Below are positions 43,821-53,972 of a DNA stretch of 64,000 bases, piece after piece (position 1 is the first letter of the stretch; the number at the start of each line of letters is the position of its first letter). Under the pieces are notes generated by a model that searched no databases, was not told the DNA's origin, and worked only from the letters and a program-made list of their open reading frames with translations. The translations under genes and the position numbers were made by a program. Source of the stretch: Janthinobacterium lividum PAMC 25724 (GTDB taxonomy: Bacteria > Pseudomonadota > Gammaproteobacteria > Burkholderiales > Burkholderiaceae_D); the NCBI GenBank assembly GCA_000242815.2, contig AHHB01000032.1:343418-407417 (forward strand). Direction: 5' to 3'.

Positions 43821-45218
43821 GTGAGCTTATTTAGAACCAAAAATTTGGATGACATGATCGCCCACAGCAAGAAACCGGGAGGATTGGCGAAAGTGCTTGG
43901 GCCCTTCGACCTGGTGCTCATGGGCATAGGTGCCATTGTCGGCACCGGCATTTTCGTGCTCACCGGCACCGGCGCGCTGACCGCCGGCCCCGCCCTGTCG
44001 CTCTCGTTTGTCGTCGCTGCCGTCGCCTGCTGCTTCGCCGCCCTGTGCTATGCCGAATTCGCCTCCACCGTGCCGGTGGCCGGCTCCATTTACACTTACA
44101 GCTATGCCACCCTGGGTGAGCTGGCCGCCTGGATGATAGGCTGGGACTTGCTGCTCGAGTACGGCCTGGCCGCAGCCGCCGTTTCCGTCGGCTGGTCTGG
44201 CTACTTCCAGTCACTGCTGGCGGGCTTTGGCATCACCCTGCCTGCAGCCCTGACGGCCGCGCCAGGCGCCCTGCCCGGCGTGACCACCTTTATCAACCTG
44301 CCAGCCCTGGTCATCATGCTACTGCTGACGGCCATGCTGGGATGGGGCGTGCGCGAATCGGCGCGCCTGAACAACATCATGGTCGCCATCAAGGTGGGCG
44401 TGGTGCTGCTGTTCATCATTTTCGGTGCGCGCCACGTACAACCGGCCAACTGGCAGCCCTATATGCCATTCGGCTACCACGGCATGCTCAGCGCAGCGGC
44501 CCTCGTGTTCTTCGCCTTCATCGGCTTTGACGCCGTTACCTCGGCCGCCGAGGAAGTCAAGAAGCCATCGCGCGACTTACCGATCGGCATTATCGGTTCC
44601 CTGGCCGTGTGCGCCGTACTGTACGTGGTGGTGTCAGCCATCATGACGGGCATCGTGCCATATCAAAAATTCCTCGGCGTCGACCATCCCGTCTCGCTGG
44701 CCCTGCAGTATGCGGGCGAAAACTGGATCGCCGGCTTCGTCGACCTGGGCGCCATTCTCGGCATGACTACCGTGATCCTGGTGATGGCCTTCGGCCAGAC
44801 ACGCATCATCTTCGCCATGTCGCGCGACGGTTTGCTGCCCAAGCGCCTGTCGAGCGTGCATCCGCGCTTCCACACGCCGTTCTTCGCCACCTGGCTGGTC
44901 GGCATCGTCTTCGGTCTGATCGCCGCCGTGATCCCGCTCAACATCCTCGCCGAGCTGATCAACATTGGTACTTTGGCCGCCTTCACCATGGTGTCGATTG
45001 CCGTGGTGGTGCTGCGCAAGAAGCGTCCCGACTTGCCGCGCGCCTTCCGCTGCCCTGGCGTACCGTATGTACCGGCGCTGGCAGTGATACTGTGCGTGGG
45101 CCTGATGACTTTCCTCAGCTGGGTGACCTGGATGGCTTTCAGCATCTGGCTGGTGCTCGGCCTGGTCATCTATTTCAGCTACGCGCGCCGGCGCTCGCTG
45201 CTGCACCCGGCGCAGTAA
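43821..45218 (+). CDS. APC family amino acid permease
   Basis: 465 residues starting at a GTG with AGGAG five bases upstream. Twelve membrane segments; motifs GPFDLVLMGIGAIVGTGIFVLTG, CYAEFASTVPVAGSIYTYSY and FFAFIGFDAVTSAAEEVKKP are those of the cationic amino acid transporter/YfnA-like group. It would import an amino acid across the inner membrane; the substrate cannot be read from sequence. It has no evident link with the GalNAc operon, from which it is separated by 188 bases that hold no clear terminator. Confidence 0.88.
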   Translation: MSLFRTKNLDDMIAHSKKPGGLAKVLGPFDLVLMGIGAIVGTGIFVLTGTGALTAGPALSLSFVVAAVACCFAALCYAEFASTVPVAGSIYTYSYATLGELAAWMIGWDLLLEYGLAAAAVSVGWSGYFQSLLAGFGITLPAALTAAPGALPGVTTFINLPALVIMLLLTAMLGWGVRESARLNNIMVAIKVGVVLLFIIFGARHVQPANWQPYMPFGYHGMLSAAALVFFAFIGFDAVTSAAEEVKKPSRDLPIGIIGSLAVCAVLYVVVSAIMTGIVPYQKFLGVDHPVSLALQYAGENWIAGFVDLGAILGMTTVILVMAFGQTRIIFAMSRDGLLPKRLSSVHPRFHTPFFATWLVGIVFGLIAAVIPLNILAELINIGTLAAFTMVSIAVVVLRKKRPDLPRAFRCPGVPYVPALAVILCVGLMTFLSWVTWMAFSIWLVLGLVIYFSYARRRSLLHPAQ

Positions 45219-45228
45219 AAAGTCCCCT

Positions 45229-45251
45229 GCAGCGACATATTGTGTCGCTGC
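45229..45251. repeat. Hairpin after the amino acid permease gene
   Basis: Arms GCAGCGACA and TGTCGCTGC around a 5-base loop, ten bases after the stop codon. No T-run follows, so it is at best a weak terminator. Confidence 0.4.
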
Positions 45252-45295
45252 GCCAGTTAAGATGGCGGTCTCGCAACCTGTGCAGGCCGCCATCC

Positions 45296-46582
45296 ATGCA
45301 ACCTTCCCCCGACCTCATCGCCCAGCTCGAGCAGAGCACGGACCAGCTCAAGCGCGCGCGCCTGCGCAATATGCAAGGGCTGGCCGTCGGCTTGCTGCTA
45401 CTCGCCGCCCTGGTGTTTGCCGTCGCCTGCTCGCAGCGCGGCGGCCATCCCGCCTGGGGCTATGTGGAAGCATTCGCCGAAGCGGCTATGGTGGGGGCGA
45501 TTGCCGACTGGTTCGCCGTCGTCGCCCTGTTCCGCCACCCGCTGGGCATCGCGCTGTGGCATACGGCCATCATTCCCAATAGCAAGACGGACATCGGCCG
45601 CAGCCTGGGCGCCTTCGTGGAGAACCATTTCATTACCGAGCAAGGCATCGCCGAGCGCATCGTGCAAGCCGATCCCGCCGCGCGTCTGGGTGACTGGCTG
45701 GCGCAGCCTGCGCACGCGCAGCAGTTCGCTAGCGCCAGCGCCGGCCTCGCCAGGCAGTTGCTGGCGATGGCCGACCACGACACCGTGGGCCGGCTGCTGC
45801 GTGAACAGGCCAGCAGCTACCTGGGCCAATTGAACCTATCGCAAGTGGCAGCCGACTGCATCGACGCGCTGATCGCCGACGGCAAGCCGCAGGAGCTGCT
45901 GGACTTTTTGCTTGACCGCAGTGCCGCCTACCTGGACGATGAGCGCCACCACGCCGCCATCGGCGACTTCGTGCTGGGCACCTTCCAGATCGAAAACGCG
46001 CTGGTGAAAAAAGCCTTGAAAGCGTATGAGCCGCGCATGCTCGCCTCGCTGCAAAAGCTTGCCGTCGCCGTGCGCGTCGATCCGCAACACCCGCTGCGCC
46101 AGCGCATCGCCGGCTGGATCGCCGACAGCGCACTGCACCTGAAGGCCGATCCGCACTGGCAAGTGACGCTGCGCCGCTACCAGTTGCAGCTGATCGCCAG
46201 CGACACGCTGCAAGCCACGCTGGGCACGCTGTGGGAGCATATCCGCACACGCCTGCTGGCCGACCTGCACGCCGAGCAGCCCGTGCTGGCGCAGGCAATC
46301 GCCAGCCTGGCGCGCAAGACGGGCCTACTGCTGGGCGCGGATGCGGCTGCACGGCAATGGCTGAACGACACCATCGTCACCGGCAGCGGCGCTCTCGTGC
46401 GCCACTACCGGGGCGAAGTGGGCGCCTTCATCGCCGGCCGGCTGGACCTGTGGAGCAAGGAAGAAATGAGCGAGCGCATCGAACTGGCCATCGGACGCGA
46501 CCTGCAATTCATCCGCATCAACGGCACCATCGTGGGCGGCATGGCCGGCCTGCTAATTTACGCCCTCAGCCATGCCTTTTAA
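45296..46582 (+). CDS. DUF445 family membrane protein
   Basis: 428 residues from the ATG at 45296; the frame is open upstream inside the permease gene. A transmembrane segment (about 28-45) is followed by GYVEAFAEAAMVGAIADWFAVVALFRHP, the DUF445 signature, and a long helical soluble part, with a second membrane helix at the C-terminus (GTIVGGMAGLLIYALS). The family (YjiN-like) is widespread and uncharacterised. No operon partners are evident. Confidence 0.88.
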   Translation: MQPSPDLIAQLEQSTDQLKRARLRNMQGLAVGLLLLAALVFAVACSQRGGHPAWGYVEAFAEAAMVGAIADWFAVVALFRHPLGIALWHTAIIPNSKTDIGRSLGAFVENHFITEQGIAERIVQADPAARLGDWLAQPAHAQQFASASAGLARQLLAMADHDTVGRLLREQASSYLGQLNLSQVAADCIDALIADGKPQELLDFLLDRSAAYLDDERHHAAIGDFVLGTFQIENALVKKALKAYEPRMLASLQKLAVAVRVDPQHPLRQRIAGWIADSALHLKADPHWQVTLRRYQLQLIASDTLQATLGTLWEHIRTRLLADLHAEQPVLAQAIASLARKTGLLLGADAAARQWLNDTIVTGSGALVRHYRGEVGAFIAGRLDLWSKEEMSERIELAIGRDLQFIRINGTIVGGMAGLLIYALSHAF

Positions 46583-46696
46583 ACGCTATTTATCCGTACG
46601 GCACCTCGCGGCGCTCCGCCGGCGCGATCCGACACGGCCACACGCGCTGCAGCACTGGCATGCATGGCATGGATCAGCAGCAGCGACTGTAGGCGG

Positions 46697-46960
46697 CTAA
46701 GGCGCCCCAGCTCGGGCCGCACATGCCACCACGCCGCACACGGTACTGAACAACATCGGCATGCCGGCGCACTCCATGGCCATGCAGGTCGCTGCCGGTA
46801 TCAGCGCCAATAGCAGGACCAGGTAGGCGATCAGCTTCAGGCGCCGCACCGGTGAGCGCAACAGGCCCGCACCCGACTCTTGCGCCTCGCGCATCGAGCC
46901 AGACGGCCGCCGATCCCTGTACACAGCTTCGCTACCCATTGTCGGTATTTTCCTACGCAT
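46697..46960 (-). CDS. Possible small membrane protein
   Basis: 87 residues from the ATG at 46960, with GGAGG eight bases upstream; a longer form starts at 46975. One hydrophobic helix (about 45-65; LKLIAYLVLLLALIPAATCMA) follows a charged N-terminus, and a second cysteine-rich hydrophobic stretch ends the protein. It has no recognised family. The good ribosome binding site and the single clean helix argue for a real gene, but it could be chance. Confidence 0.4.
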   Translation of the reverse strand: MRRKIPTMGSEAVYRDRRPSGSMREAQESGAGLLRSPVRRLKLIAYLVLLLALIPAATCMAMECAGMPMLFSTVCGVVACAARAGAP

Positions 46961-47353
46961 GTCCGTTTCCTCCATCCAGCGTTACCCTACTGGCATGCCA
47001 GGTCGGACGCACCACGCGCGTGCCGCACTGCATCTTTGGAGTTTGGCGCATAAATTTATCAAATACAACAAATAAATCGACAAAAAATAGTTTTCCCTAT
47101 CAATCAGCAAGCGACAGGCGCGAAAGATCTTCTCGGCCCCTCAGTGAAAGGCGCAGCTACGCACTGCCATTTTCGTCAAGGCCTGCATTTTTTTTGTGTA
47201 CAAAAAACCAAATATAATCATCATAATCGTAATATTTGTTTAAATCATTTTTATTTGATGTATGATCTCTTTTAGCGCAAAATCAAGGCATTACGCCAGC
47301 CATGTTTGCTGCGATCACCCGATATCTTTGCCTTCTGTGTAGGAGATAAGCCC

Positions 47354-47503
47354 ATGCATAGCCTCTTGGCCTTGCGCCCGCTCGACGCCGCCGCCAGCAC
47401 CGTCGATATTGTCAAACGCGAATGGAAAGCTGACTTCATGCAAGCTGGCGCCTCACCACAGCAGGCCAAGAGCAATCTGCGCCCACGCGTCGAACCAGTC
47501 TGA
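47354..47503 (+). CDS. Possible 49-residue protein upstream of cheW
   Basis: An ATG with AGGAG eight bases before it opens a 49-codon frame (MHSLLALRPLDAAAS..., ending RPRVEPV). It lies between the AT-rich promoter zone and cheW and would be co-transcribed with it. No family recognised; it could be a leader peptide or chance. Confidence 0.35.
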   Translation: MHSLLALRPLDAAASTVDIVKREWKADFMQAGASPQQAKSNLRPRVEPV

Positions 47504-47584
47504 TTACAAGTTTGATTACGAGTTTGATTACTAGGCAAGCCTCGCATCTTCATGCATCACGCATCACTTGACAGGAGCAAACAC

Positions 47585-48088
47585 ATGGAAAACACCACGG
47601 CACGTGCCGCAGCAGAGAGCCAGCTGGCACAAGAGGGCGCCCGTGAATTGCTGGTCTTTGGCCTGAACAATGAGGAGTACGCGATTGACATCGGCCTGGT
47701 GCAGGAAATCCGCGGCTATAGCGCCGTGACCCACATCGCCAATGCGCCGGCCTTGCTCAAGGGCTTCATCCACTTGCGCGGCAGCATCGTGCCGCTGATC
47801 GACCTGCGCATCGCGCTGGGCCAGGCCGAGCCCGTATATGACGCTTCAACGGTGGTGATCATCCTCATCTTCGCGCATGGTGCCAGCGGCATCGTCGTCG
47901 ACCGCGTGGCCGATGTGGTGCAGCTGGCACCGGCACAGATCAAGCCCCCACCGCAACTGCACGGCTCGACGATAGCCGGCCATGTGACGGCCATCGGCAG
48001 CCTCGATGAACGCATGCTGATCGTGCTCGATATGGACAGCCTGCTGTCAGGCTTGGGCATGCAAGCCCTGGGCAAACTGGCGGCGTGA
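47585..48088 (+). CDS. CheW-like coupling protein
   Basis: 167 residues from the ATG at 47585 with AGGAG upstream. A single CheW domain (about 20-160): LLVFGLNNEEYAIDIGLVQEIRGY, GFIHLRGSIVPLIDLRIALG and GIVVDRVADVVQL. CheW proteins bridge chemoreceptors and CheA kinases. Here no CheA or receptor gene is adjacent; the next genes are an HD-GYP regulator, a FIST sensor and a hybrid kinase, so it may couple another kinase or act in a local signalling complex. Confidence 0.92.
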   Translation: MENTTARAAAESQLAQEGARELLVFGLNNEEYAIDIGLVQEIRGYSAVTHIANAPALLKGFIHLRGSIVPLIDLRIALGQAEPVYDASTVVIILIFAHGASGIVVDRVADVVQLAPAQIKPPPQLHGSTIAGHVTAIGSLDERMLIVLDMDSLLSGLGMQALGKLAA

Positions 48089-48140
48089 GCCAGCCAGCCC
48101 ATTCTGCACCGCCACCTGACCGACTTACGCCGGAGACCCC

Positions 48141-49199
48141 ATGAGCATCCTGATCGTCGACGATAACGACACCAACCTGAACTTGCTATCGACATTGGCC
48201 CGTAAGGCCAGCAGCACCGAAGCCGTGTGCATGAGCGACCCTATCGATGCGCTGCACTGGTGCGAGTCGCACGTACCGGATCTGGTCTTGCTCGACTACC
48301 GCATGCCCAACCTGTCGGGCAACGAATTCCTCAGCATTTTCCGCAAGATGCAGGGCATGGCCGACATTCCCATCATCATGGTCACCACCGAGAATGACCG
48401 CGCCGTGCGCAAGCAAGCCTTTTCGCTCGGTGTCACGGAGTTTCTCACCAAGCCCGTCGACACCATAGAGTTCAGCCTGCGCGTGCGCAATCTGCTGGCC
48501 CTGCGCACGGCACAAACCATGCTGGCTGACCGCGCCAAGCTGCTCGAACATGAAGTCAGCGAGGCCATCGCCAATGTCACGGCGCGCGAAATGGAGCTAG
48601 TCACGCGCCTGGCACGGGCGGCAGAATTTCGCGACCCCGAAACGGGTGCGCACATCATGCGCATGGCGCGCTACTCGGCGCTGATCGCCCGAAACCTGGG
48701 CATGGATGCGCAGTGGCAGGAAATGCTGCTCAAGGCTGCGCCCATGCACGATGTGGGCAAGCTGGGCACGCCCGACCATATCCTGCTCAAGCCGGGGCGG
48801 CTGGACCCGGAGGAAATGGCCATCATGCGCCAGCACGCTGAAATCGGCGGCCATATCCTTGCCGGCAGCGATTCGCCACTGATCCAGCTGGCTGAGGAAA
48901 TCGCCTGCGGCCACCACGAAAAATACGATGGCAGCGGCTACCCACGGGGCCTGGCGGGCGAACAGATACCGCTGTCGGCGCGCATCGTCGCCGTCGCCGA
49001 CGTCTTCGATGCGCTCAGCTCGGAACGCCCATACAAGCGAGCCTGGCCAGTGGAGCAGGCGCGCCTGTTCCTGCAGCAAAACAAGGGCAGCCATTTCTGC
49101 CCACGGTGTACCGACGCCTTCCTGGTCGCCTGGGACGAGGTGCTTACTATCCGCAACAGCCTGCCCGACCCCATCGAGCACCACGCCCAATCACTGTAA
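48141..49199 (+). CDS. Response regulator with HD-GYP domain (probable c-di-GMP phosphodiesterase)
   Basis: 352 residues. The receiver (about 1-120) has ILIVDDNDTN, LVLLDYRMPNLSG and FLTKPVD. After a short coiled linker the HD-GYP domain (about 150-340) has the complete signature: MHDVGKLGTPDHILLKPGRL, the metal-ligand His in MRQHAEIG, and CGHHEKYDGSGYPRGL. All residues expected for hydrolysis of cyclic di-GMP are in place. It would be phosphorylated by a kinase, most simply the hybrid kinase of the same operon. Confidence 0.93.
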   Translation: MSILIVDDNDTNLNLLSTLARKASSTEAVCMSDPIDALHWCESHVPDLVLLDYRMPNLSGNEFLSIFRKMQGMADIPIIMVTTENDRAVRKQAFSLGVTEFLTKPVDTIEFSLRVRNLLALRTAQTMLADRAKLLEHEVSEAIANVTAREMELVTRLARAAEFRDPETGAHIMRMARYSALIARNLGMDAQWQEMLLKAAPMHDVGKLGTPDHILLKPGRLDPEEMAIMRQHAEIGGHILAGSDSPLIQLAEEIACGHHEKYDGSGYPRGLAGEQIPLSARIVAVADVFDALSSERPYKRAWPVEQARLFLQQNKGSHFCPRCTDAFLVAWDEVLTIRNSLPDPIEHHAQSL

Positions 49200-49213
49200 G
49201 CGAGGAACCTGCC

Positions 49214-50359
49214 ATGCGCGTGCAACAACTGATCTTGAAAAACCGTGCCGACATCGATGCCGTGCTGGCGCCCCTGGCCGCCATGCAGCCGCAGCTGGTG
49301 CTGGTCTTTGGCGCCTGCGCCTACTTCACCGGCCCCGAACTGACGGCGGCACTGCGCCGCCAGTTACCGGGCGCCGTCATCGCCGGCTGCTCCACGGCCG
49401 GCGAAATCGCCGGCAAGCGCGTCTACGACGACAGTTGCGTCATCACCGCCATCGACTTCAAACACACGACGGTGGCCATCGCCGACGCCATCATCTGCGA
49501 CATGGCCGACTCGCATGACGCGGGCGAGCGCCTGGCCCAGGCGCTGCCGCAGGACGACCTGAAGGCGGTGTTCATGCTGGGCACCGGTGTCGCCATCAAC
49601 GGCAGTGCGCTCATCGCCGGCCTGCAAGCGAATCTGCCACCGGGCGTGACCGTATCGGGCGGGCTGGCCGCCGACGGCGGCGCCTTCCGCCAGACCTGGA
49701 CCCTGGGTCCGCGCGGTACAGCCGACAACACCATCGTCGCCGTCGGCCTGTACGGCGAGCATATCCGTCTCGGCTACGGCAGCCATGGCGGCTGGGAGGC
49801 GTTCGGCCCGGCGCGCAAGGTGACGCGCAGTGTCGACAACGTGCTGTATGGGCTCGACGGCGCGCGGGCGCTCGATATCTACAAGCTGTACCTGGGCGAG
49901 CATGCACGCGCCCTGCCCGGCTCGGGCCTGCTGTTCCCGTTTGAAATGCTCTCGGCCGCGCATGAAAAAAGCCAGGTCTTCCGCACCATCCTCGCCGCCG
50001 ACGAAGAACAGGGTTCGCTGACCCTGGCCGGTGACATCCTCGCCGACGGCTACCTGAAATTGATGCATTCGAGTACCAACCGGCTCATCGACGGGGCCGA
50101 AATAGCCGCGCGCGGCGTCCAGTTGCATGCCGATGCGGTCGGCGATCAGTTGGCCCTGCTGGTCAGCTGCGTGGGGCGCAAGCTGGTCATGGGCGACCGG
50201 GTCGAAGAAGAAGTCGAAGCGGTCGCCGACTTGCTGGGCAACGGTGCCAGCCATATCGCCGGTTTTTACTCGAACGGTGAAATCGGCATCTCGCAACCGC
50301 ATGGCGCGTGCCAGCTGCATAACCAGACGATGACCGTCACTGTCATGAGCGAAGCATGA
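49214..50359 (+). CDS. FIST domain sensory protein
   Basis: 381 residues from the ATG at 49214 (GAGGAA upstream). The FIST N domain (about 25-225; [33 protein letters not shown]) and FIST C domain (about 225-365; [40 protein letters not shown]) cover almost the whole protein. FIST domains are predicted small-ligand sensors, possibly for amino acids, and are often fused to or encoded beside signal-transduction proteins. There is no output domain, so it should act through its neighbours; its stop overlaps the start of the hybrid kinase gene by four bases. Confidence 0.92.
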   Translation: MRVQQLILKNRADIDAVLAPLAAMQPQLVLVFGACAYFTGPELTAALRRQLPGAVIAGCSTAGEIAGKRVYDDSCVITAIDFKHTTVAIADAIICDMADSHDAGERLAQALPQDDLKAVFMLGTGVAINGSALIAGLQANLPPGVTVSGGLAADGGAFRQTWTLGPRGTADNTIVAVGLYGEHIRLGYGSHGGWEAFGPARKVTRSVDNVLYGLDGARALDIYKLYLGEHARALPGSGLLFPFEMLSAAHEKSQVFRTILAADEEQGSLTLAGDILADGYLKLMHSSTNRLIDGAEIAARGVQLHADAVGDQLALLVSCVGRKLVMGDRVEEEVEAVADLLGNGASHIAGFYSNGEIGISQPHGACQLHNQTMTVTVMSEA

Positions 50360-53300
50360 ACCGCACCCTGGCACGCCAATTGAACCGCGTTTGCGATATC
50401 GACTCGGACAGCGCCCGCATCGCCTTGCTGGCACAGGCCGAGGCCCTGGGCGCGCAAGCGGACACGCCGCGCGAACTGGCCGGCTTCCTGGCCGGCCTGC
50501 CGGCCCTGCTGCTGCGCATCGACAACGCTTACGAACAATACGAGCGCGACCTGGACTTGCGCTCGCGCAGCCTGGAACTGAGTTCGATGGAACTGAGTAC
50601 GACGAATGACCTGCTGCGCACGGAACTGGCCAGCCGCAACCGCGTCCTGCAATTGCTGCGCGTGGCAGCCATGCGACTGCGCGACAACGACGATTCCGAC
50701 CTGCACCTGCCGCAAGAAAGCGACATCGAGGGCCTCTCGGTGCTGCTCGCAGAGCTGGTGTCACAGCAGGAACTGCGCCGCATCGAACTGCAAAACCAGC
50801 GCTTTGCGATGGACCAGCATGCCATTGTCAGCATCACCGATACGGCCGGCGTCATCATTTACGTCAACGACAAGTTCTGCGCCATCAGCGGGTACACGCG
50901 CGAAGAACTGATCGGCAATACGCACCGCATGATCAATTCGCGCACGCATCCCAAGGCCTTCTTTACACAGTTGTGGAAAACTATCGCCGCGGGCCAGGTA
51001 TGGCATGGCGAAATCTGCAACGACGCCAAGAACGGCGAGCAATATTGGGTGGACGCCACTATCGTGCCCTTCCTCGATGCCGCCGGCAAGCCCTATCAAT
51101 ACATCGCCATCCGCACGGACATCAGCGACAGCAAGCGCATGGCCGTGGCCATCGCGAAAAGCGAGCGCGAATACCGCAACGTCGTCAACAGCCTCAATGA
51201 AGTGGTCTTCCGCACCGACTTGAACGGCGCATGGACCTTCCTCAACCCCGCCTGGCACGCCATTACCGGTTTCAGCATCGCCGACAGCATCGGCAAGAAT
51301 GTGCTGCAATTCATCGATGTGCGCGACCGCGACCGCGCCGCAGCCGGACTGTCCCAGCTGCTCAATGGCGAGATGGAGAGCATGCGCCATGAAGCGCGCT
51401 ACATCAACGAGGACGGTAATGTGCGCTGGATCGACGTCTGCGCGCGCGCCGAACGCGATGGCCAGGGGCGGCTGGCCGGCGTCACCGGCAGCCTGACCGA
51501 CATCACCGAGCGGCGCCTGGCGACGCGCGAGCTGCGCCACAACCTCAACTTTGTCGATGCGCTGATCGAAACCATTCCGATTCCCCTGTGCCTGAAAGAT
51601 GGTCAGGGCCGCTACCTGCGCGCCAACCGCGCCTTTTGCGCCTTCTTCCAGCTAGACAAAACAGACATTCTGCACAGGACGGCAGCCGACATCTTGCCGC
51701 AGCAAGAAGCGCAGCAGGTGGCGCAACAAGACCTGCGCCTGATGCTCGACAAGGGCAATCAGACCTATGAAGAGCGCATGACCGTCGGTGGGCGCCAGGT
51801 CGATGTACTGATCAGCAAGGCGGCCCTGCTGAAGTCCGACGGCAGCCTGCAGGGCCTGGTGGGCACCATCGTCGACATTTCCAGCCAAAAGGCGGCTGAG
51901 CGGGCGCTGCTGCTGGCCAAGGAAGTGGCCGAATCAGCGAGCCGCTCAAAAAGTGAATTCCTGGCCAACATGAGCCACGAAATCCGTACGCCGATGAACG
52001 GCATCCTGGGCATGACGGACCTGGTTCTCGATTCGGAACTCGATATCCACCAGCGCAAATACCTGGAGATCGTCAAGGCTTCGGCCGACGCCCTGCTGGG
52101 TATCATCAACGATATCCTTGATTTCTCGAAGATCGAAGCGGGCATGCTGACCCTGGAAAGCATACCCTTCAACCTACGCCAACTGATGCAGGAAAGCATG
52201 CGCGCCCTCGCCGTGCGGGCCCAGGTCAGCGGTCTGGAACTGGTGCTCGACGTTGACCCCGCGCTGCCGCAAACCTTGCTCGGCGACCCTGGCCGGCTAC
52301 GCCAGGTACTGACCAACCTGGCGGGCAACGCCATCAAGTTCACGCCGCGCGGCGAGGTCACTGTCAGTGCCCGGCTGGGCGCCTGCGACGACGGTAAAGC
52401 CCAAGTGCAGCTGTGCGTGCGCGATACCGGCATCGGCATCGCCGCCGACATGCAAGAAGCCGTCTTCGACGCCTTCCAGCAGGAAGACGGCTCGACCACG
52501 CGGCGCTTCGGCGGCACGGGACTGGGCCTGTCGATCACGCGCCGGCTGGTGAGCATGATGGGCGGCAGCATCGGCCTGTCGAGCGAATTGGGCAAGGGCA
52601 GCAGCTTCACGGTGGACCTGGCCCTGAACATCGGCGAGGACCAGCCTTGCCTGACGCCACCGGACGCCTCGCTGACGGGGCGGACGCTCCTGCTGATCGA
52701 CGACAATTCCAGCAGCCTGAGTATCCTGCGCCAGATCTTTGAAGGCAGCGGCGCCGCCGTTACCGCCTGTACATCGGGCGAGGCAGCGCTCGAGCATTGC
52801 CGCAGCGCGCTGCCGGTCGACTGCATCATCATGGACTTTGCCATGCCCGGCATGAATGGCTTCGGTACGGCATCGGCCCTGGCCGCACTGCCGCACTGGA
52901 GCGAGGTACCCATCGTCATGCTATCGTCCAGCGGCAACCTGGCCGACGCGGCGCGCTGCCGCGAACTGGGCATCGAGGGCTATCTGCTCAAGCCGGCCAG
53001 CCCCGAGGAATTACTCGCCATCACGATGAGCGTGCTGGGTACCTGCCGCGGCGCGCCCAGCGCTACGCCCGCTGTAACGCAGCATGGCGTGCGCGAAGGC
53101 ACACCCAGCCTGGACATCCTGCTGGTCGAAGACAATGCCATGAACCGCGAACTGGCCACCGTGCTGCTGTCGCATGCGGGCCACCGGGTCACGCATGCGG
53201 CGAATGGCCAGCAAGCACTCGACTGCCAGGCCAGCGGCCATTTCGACATGATATTGATGGACTTGCAGATGCCGGAGATGGGCGGCTTCGAAGCCACCGC

Positions 53301-53910
53301 GCAGATACGCCAGCGCGAAGCGCAAGGCATGGCGCGCAGCGTCATCATCGCCATGACGGCCAGCGCCTTCGAAGGCGACCGCGAACGCTGCATCGCCGGC
53401 GGCATGGACGACTACCTGTCCAAGCCTTTCCGCACCGCTGCCTTCCAAAGCCTGATCGAGCAGCATGTGTTGCAAATCAGCAAGCCCCCACTCGCGCCCG
53501 CCATGACGCCGACCGAGTCCTTGGCCGTGACGCCAAGCGACAGCGCGCCACGCTTCGACTACGGTGCCGCGCTGGCCAATGCCGATGCCGAAGTGATCGG
53601 CATCATCGGCGCTTCCTTCCTCGCCGACTTGCCGCAGCAACTGGCCGCCTTGCGCGCAGCACTGCAAGCGGGCGACCGGCCCACCGCGAGCCGGCAGGCA
53701 CATACCCTGGCCGGCTTGCTGGCCAACTTCCATGCCATCCCCGCCGTCGCCATCGCCGCAGCCATCGAGCGCGAAGCGGCAAAGGCGCCACAAACGACGT
53801 TGCTGGCGCGCCTAGATGCGTTTGAGGAGCAGTTACGCCTATTCATGCAGCAAACGGGCACGGCCATCCAGACGGCAAGCAAGCTATGGCACGCATCCGG
53901 GCAAACTTGA
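50356..53910 (+). CDS. Cytoplasmic hybrid histidine kinase with three PAS domains, two receivers and HPt
   Basis: 1184 residues, no membrane segment. A helical N-terminal region (about 1-150) precedes three PAS domains (about 155-255, 270-385, 395-510), the first two with PAC-type ends ([19 protein letters not shown]). HisKA has [12 protein letters not shown] (His541); HATPase (about 650-765) has DTGIGIA and FGGTGLGLS. Both receivers keep their acceptor Asp ([12 protein letters not shown] and [12 protein letters not shown]). A C-terminal HPt domain has [13 protein letters not shown]. The FIST gene upstream overlaps by four bases (ATGA), so a FIST-kinase sensory unit is likely, with the HD-GYP regulator as a plausible target. 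The three-base tail of its stop codon lies inside an FNR-like box serving phaC. Confidence 0.93.
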   Translation: MNRTLARQLNRVCDIDSDSARIALLAQAEALGAQADTPRELAGFLAGLPALLLRIDNAYEQYERDLDLRSRSLELSSMELSTTNDLLRTELASRNRVLQLLRVAAMRLRDNDDSDLHLPQESDIEGLSVLLAELVSQQELRRIELQNQRFAMDQHAIVSITDTAGVIIYVNDKFCAISGYTREELIGNTHRMINSRTHPKAFFTQLWKTIAAGQVWHGEICNDAKNGEQYWVDATIVPFLDAAGKPYQYIAIRTDISDSKRMAVAIAKSEREYRNVVNSLNEVVFRTDLNGAWTFLNPAWHAITGFSIADSIGKNVLQFIDVRDRDRAAAGLSQLLNGEMESMRHEARYINEDGNVRWIDVCARAERDGQGRLAGVTGSLTDITERRLATRELRHNLNFVDALIETIPIPLCLKDGQGRYLRANRAFCAFFQLDKTDILHRTAADILPQQEAQQVAQQDLRLMLDKGNQTYEERMTVGGRQVDVLISKAALLKSDGSLQGLVGTIVDISSQKAAERALLLAKEVAESASRSKSEFLANMSHEIRTPMNGILGMTDLVLDSELDIHQRKYLEIVKASADALLGIINDILDFSKIEAGMLTLESIPFNLRQLMQESMRALAVRAQVSGLELVLDVDPALPQTLLGDPGRLRQVLTNLAGNAIKFTPRGEVTVSARLGACDDGKAQVQLCVRDTGIGIAADMQEAVFDAFQQEDGSTTRRFGGTGLGLSITRRLVSMMGGSIGLSSELGKGSSFTVDLALNIGEDQPCLTPPDASLTGRTLLLIDDNSSSLSILRQIFEGSGAAVTACTSGEAALEHCRSALPVDCIIMDFAMPGMNGFGTASALAALPHWSEVPIVMLSSSGNLADAARCRELGIEGYLLKPASPEELLAITMSVLGTCRGAPSATPAVTQHGVREGTPSLDILLVEDNAMNRELATVLLSHAGHRVTHAANGQQALDCQASGHFDMILMDLQMPEMGGFEATAQIRQREAQGMARSVIIAMTASAFEGDRERCIAGGMDDYLSKPFRTAAFQSLIEQHVLQISKPPLAPAMTPTESLAVTPSDSAPRFDYGAALANADAEVIGIIGASFLADLPQQLAALRAALQAGDRPTASRQAHTLAGLLANFHAIPAVAIAAAIEREAAKAPQTTLLARLDAFEEQLRLFMQQTGTAIQTASKLWHASGQT

Positions 53911-53920
53911 TGTAGATCAT
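53907..53920 (+). promoter_or_regulatory. FNR/Anr-like box upstream of phaC
   Basis: TTGATGTAGATCAT matches the FNR consensus TTGAT-N4-ATCAA at nine of ten specified bases. It overlaps the hybrid kinase stop codon. An extended -10 (TGCTATCCT, 53942-53950) lies 31.5 bases from its centre to the start of the hexamer, close to a class II activation position. It lies 52 bases before the phaC ATG. Binding is predicted only. Confidence 0.6.
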
Positions 53921-53972
53921 AATTTTTTGAACAAGCTCTTGCTATCCTGCAAATAAATGACAGGAGTCCTGG

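Larger units (their letters stand above)
46583..47584. other. Long intergenic region with two doubtful small ORFs and an AT-rich promoter zone
   Basis: About 1 kb without a firm gene. The part 46697-46960 may encode a small membrane protein on the minus strand. Positions about 47040-47280 are strikingly AT-rich and probably hold the promoter for the cheW operon; a TATGAT -10-like box is visible near 47261, without a convincing -35. A 49-codon frame follows at 47354. Between 47503 and 47585 there are three near-repeats of a GATTAC-type 11-base unit (47500-47532). Confidence 0.45.
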
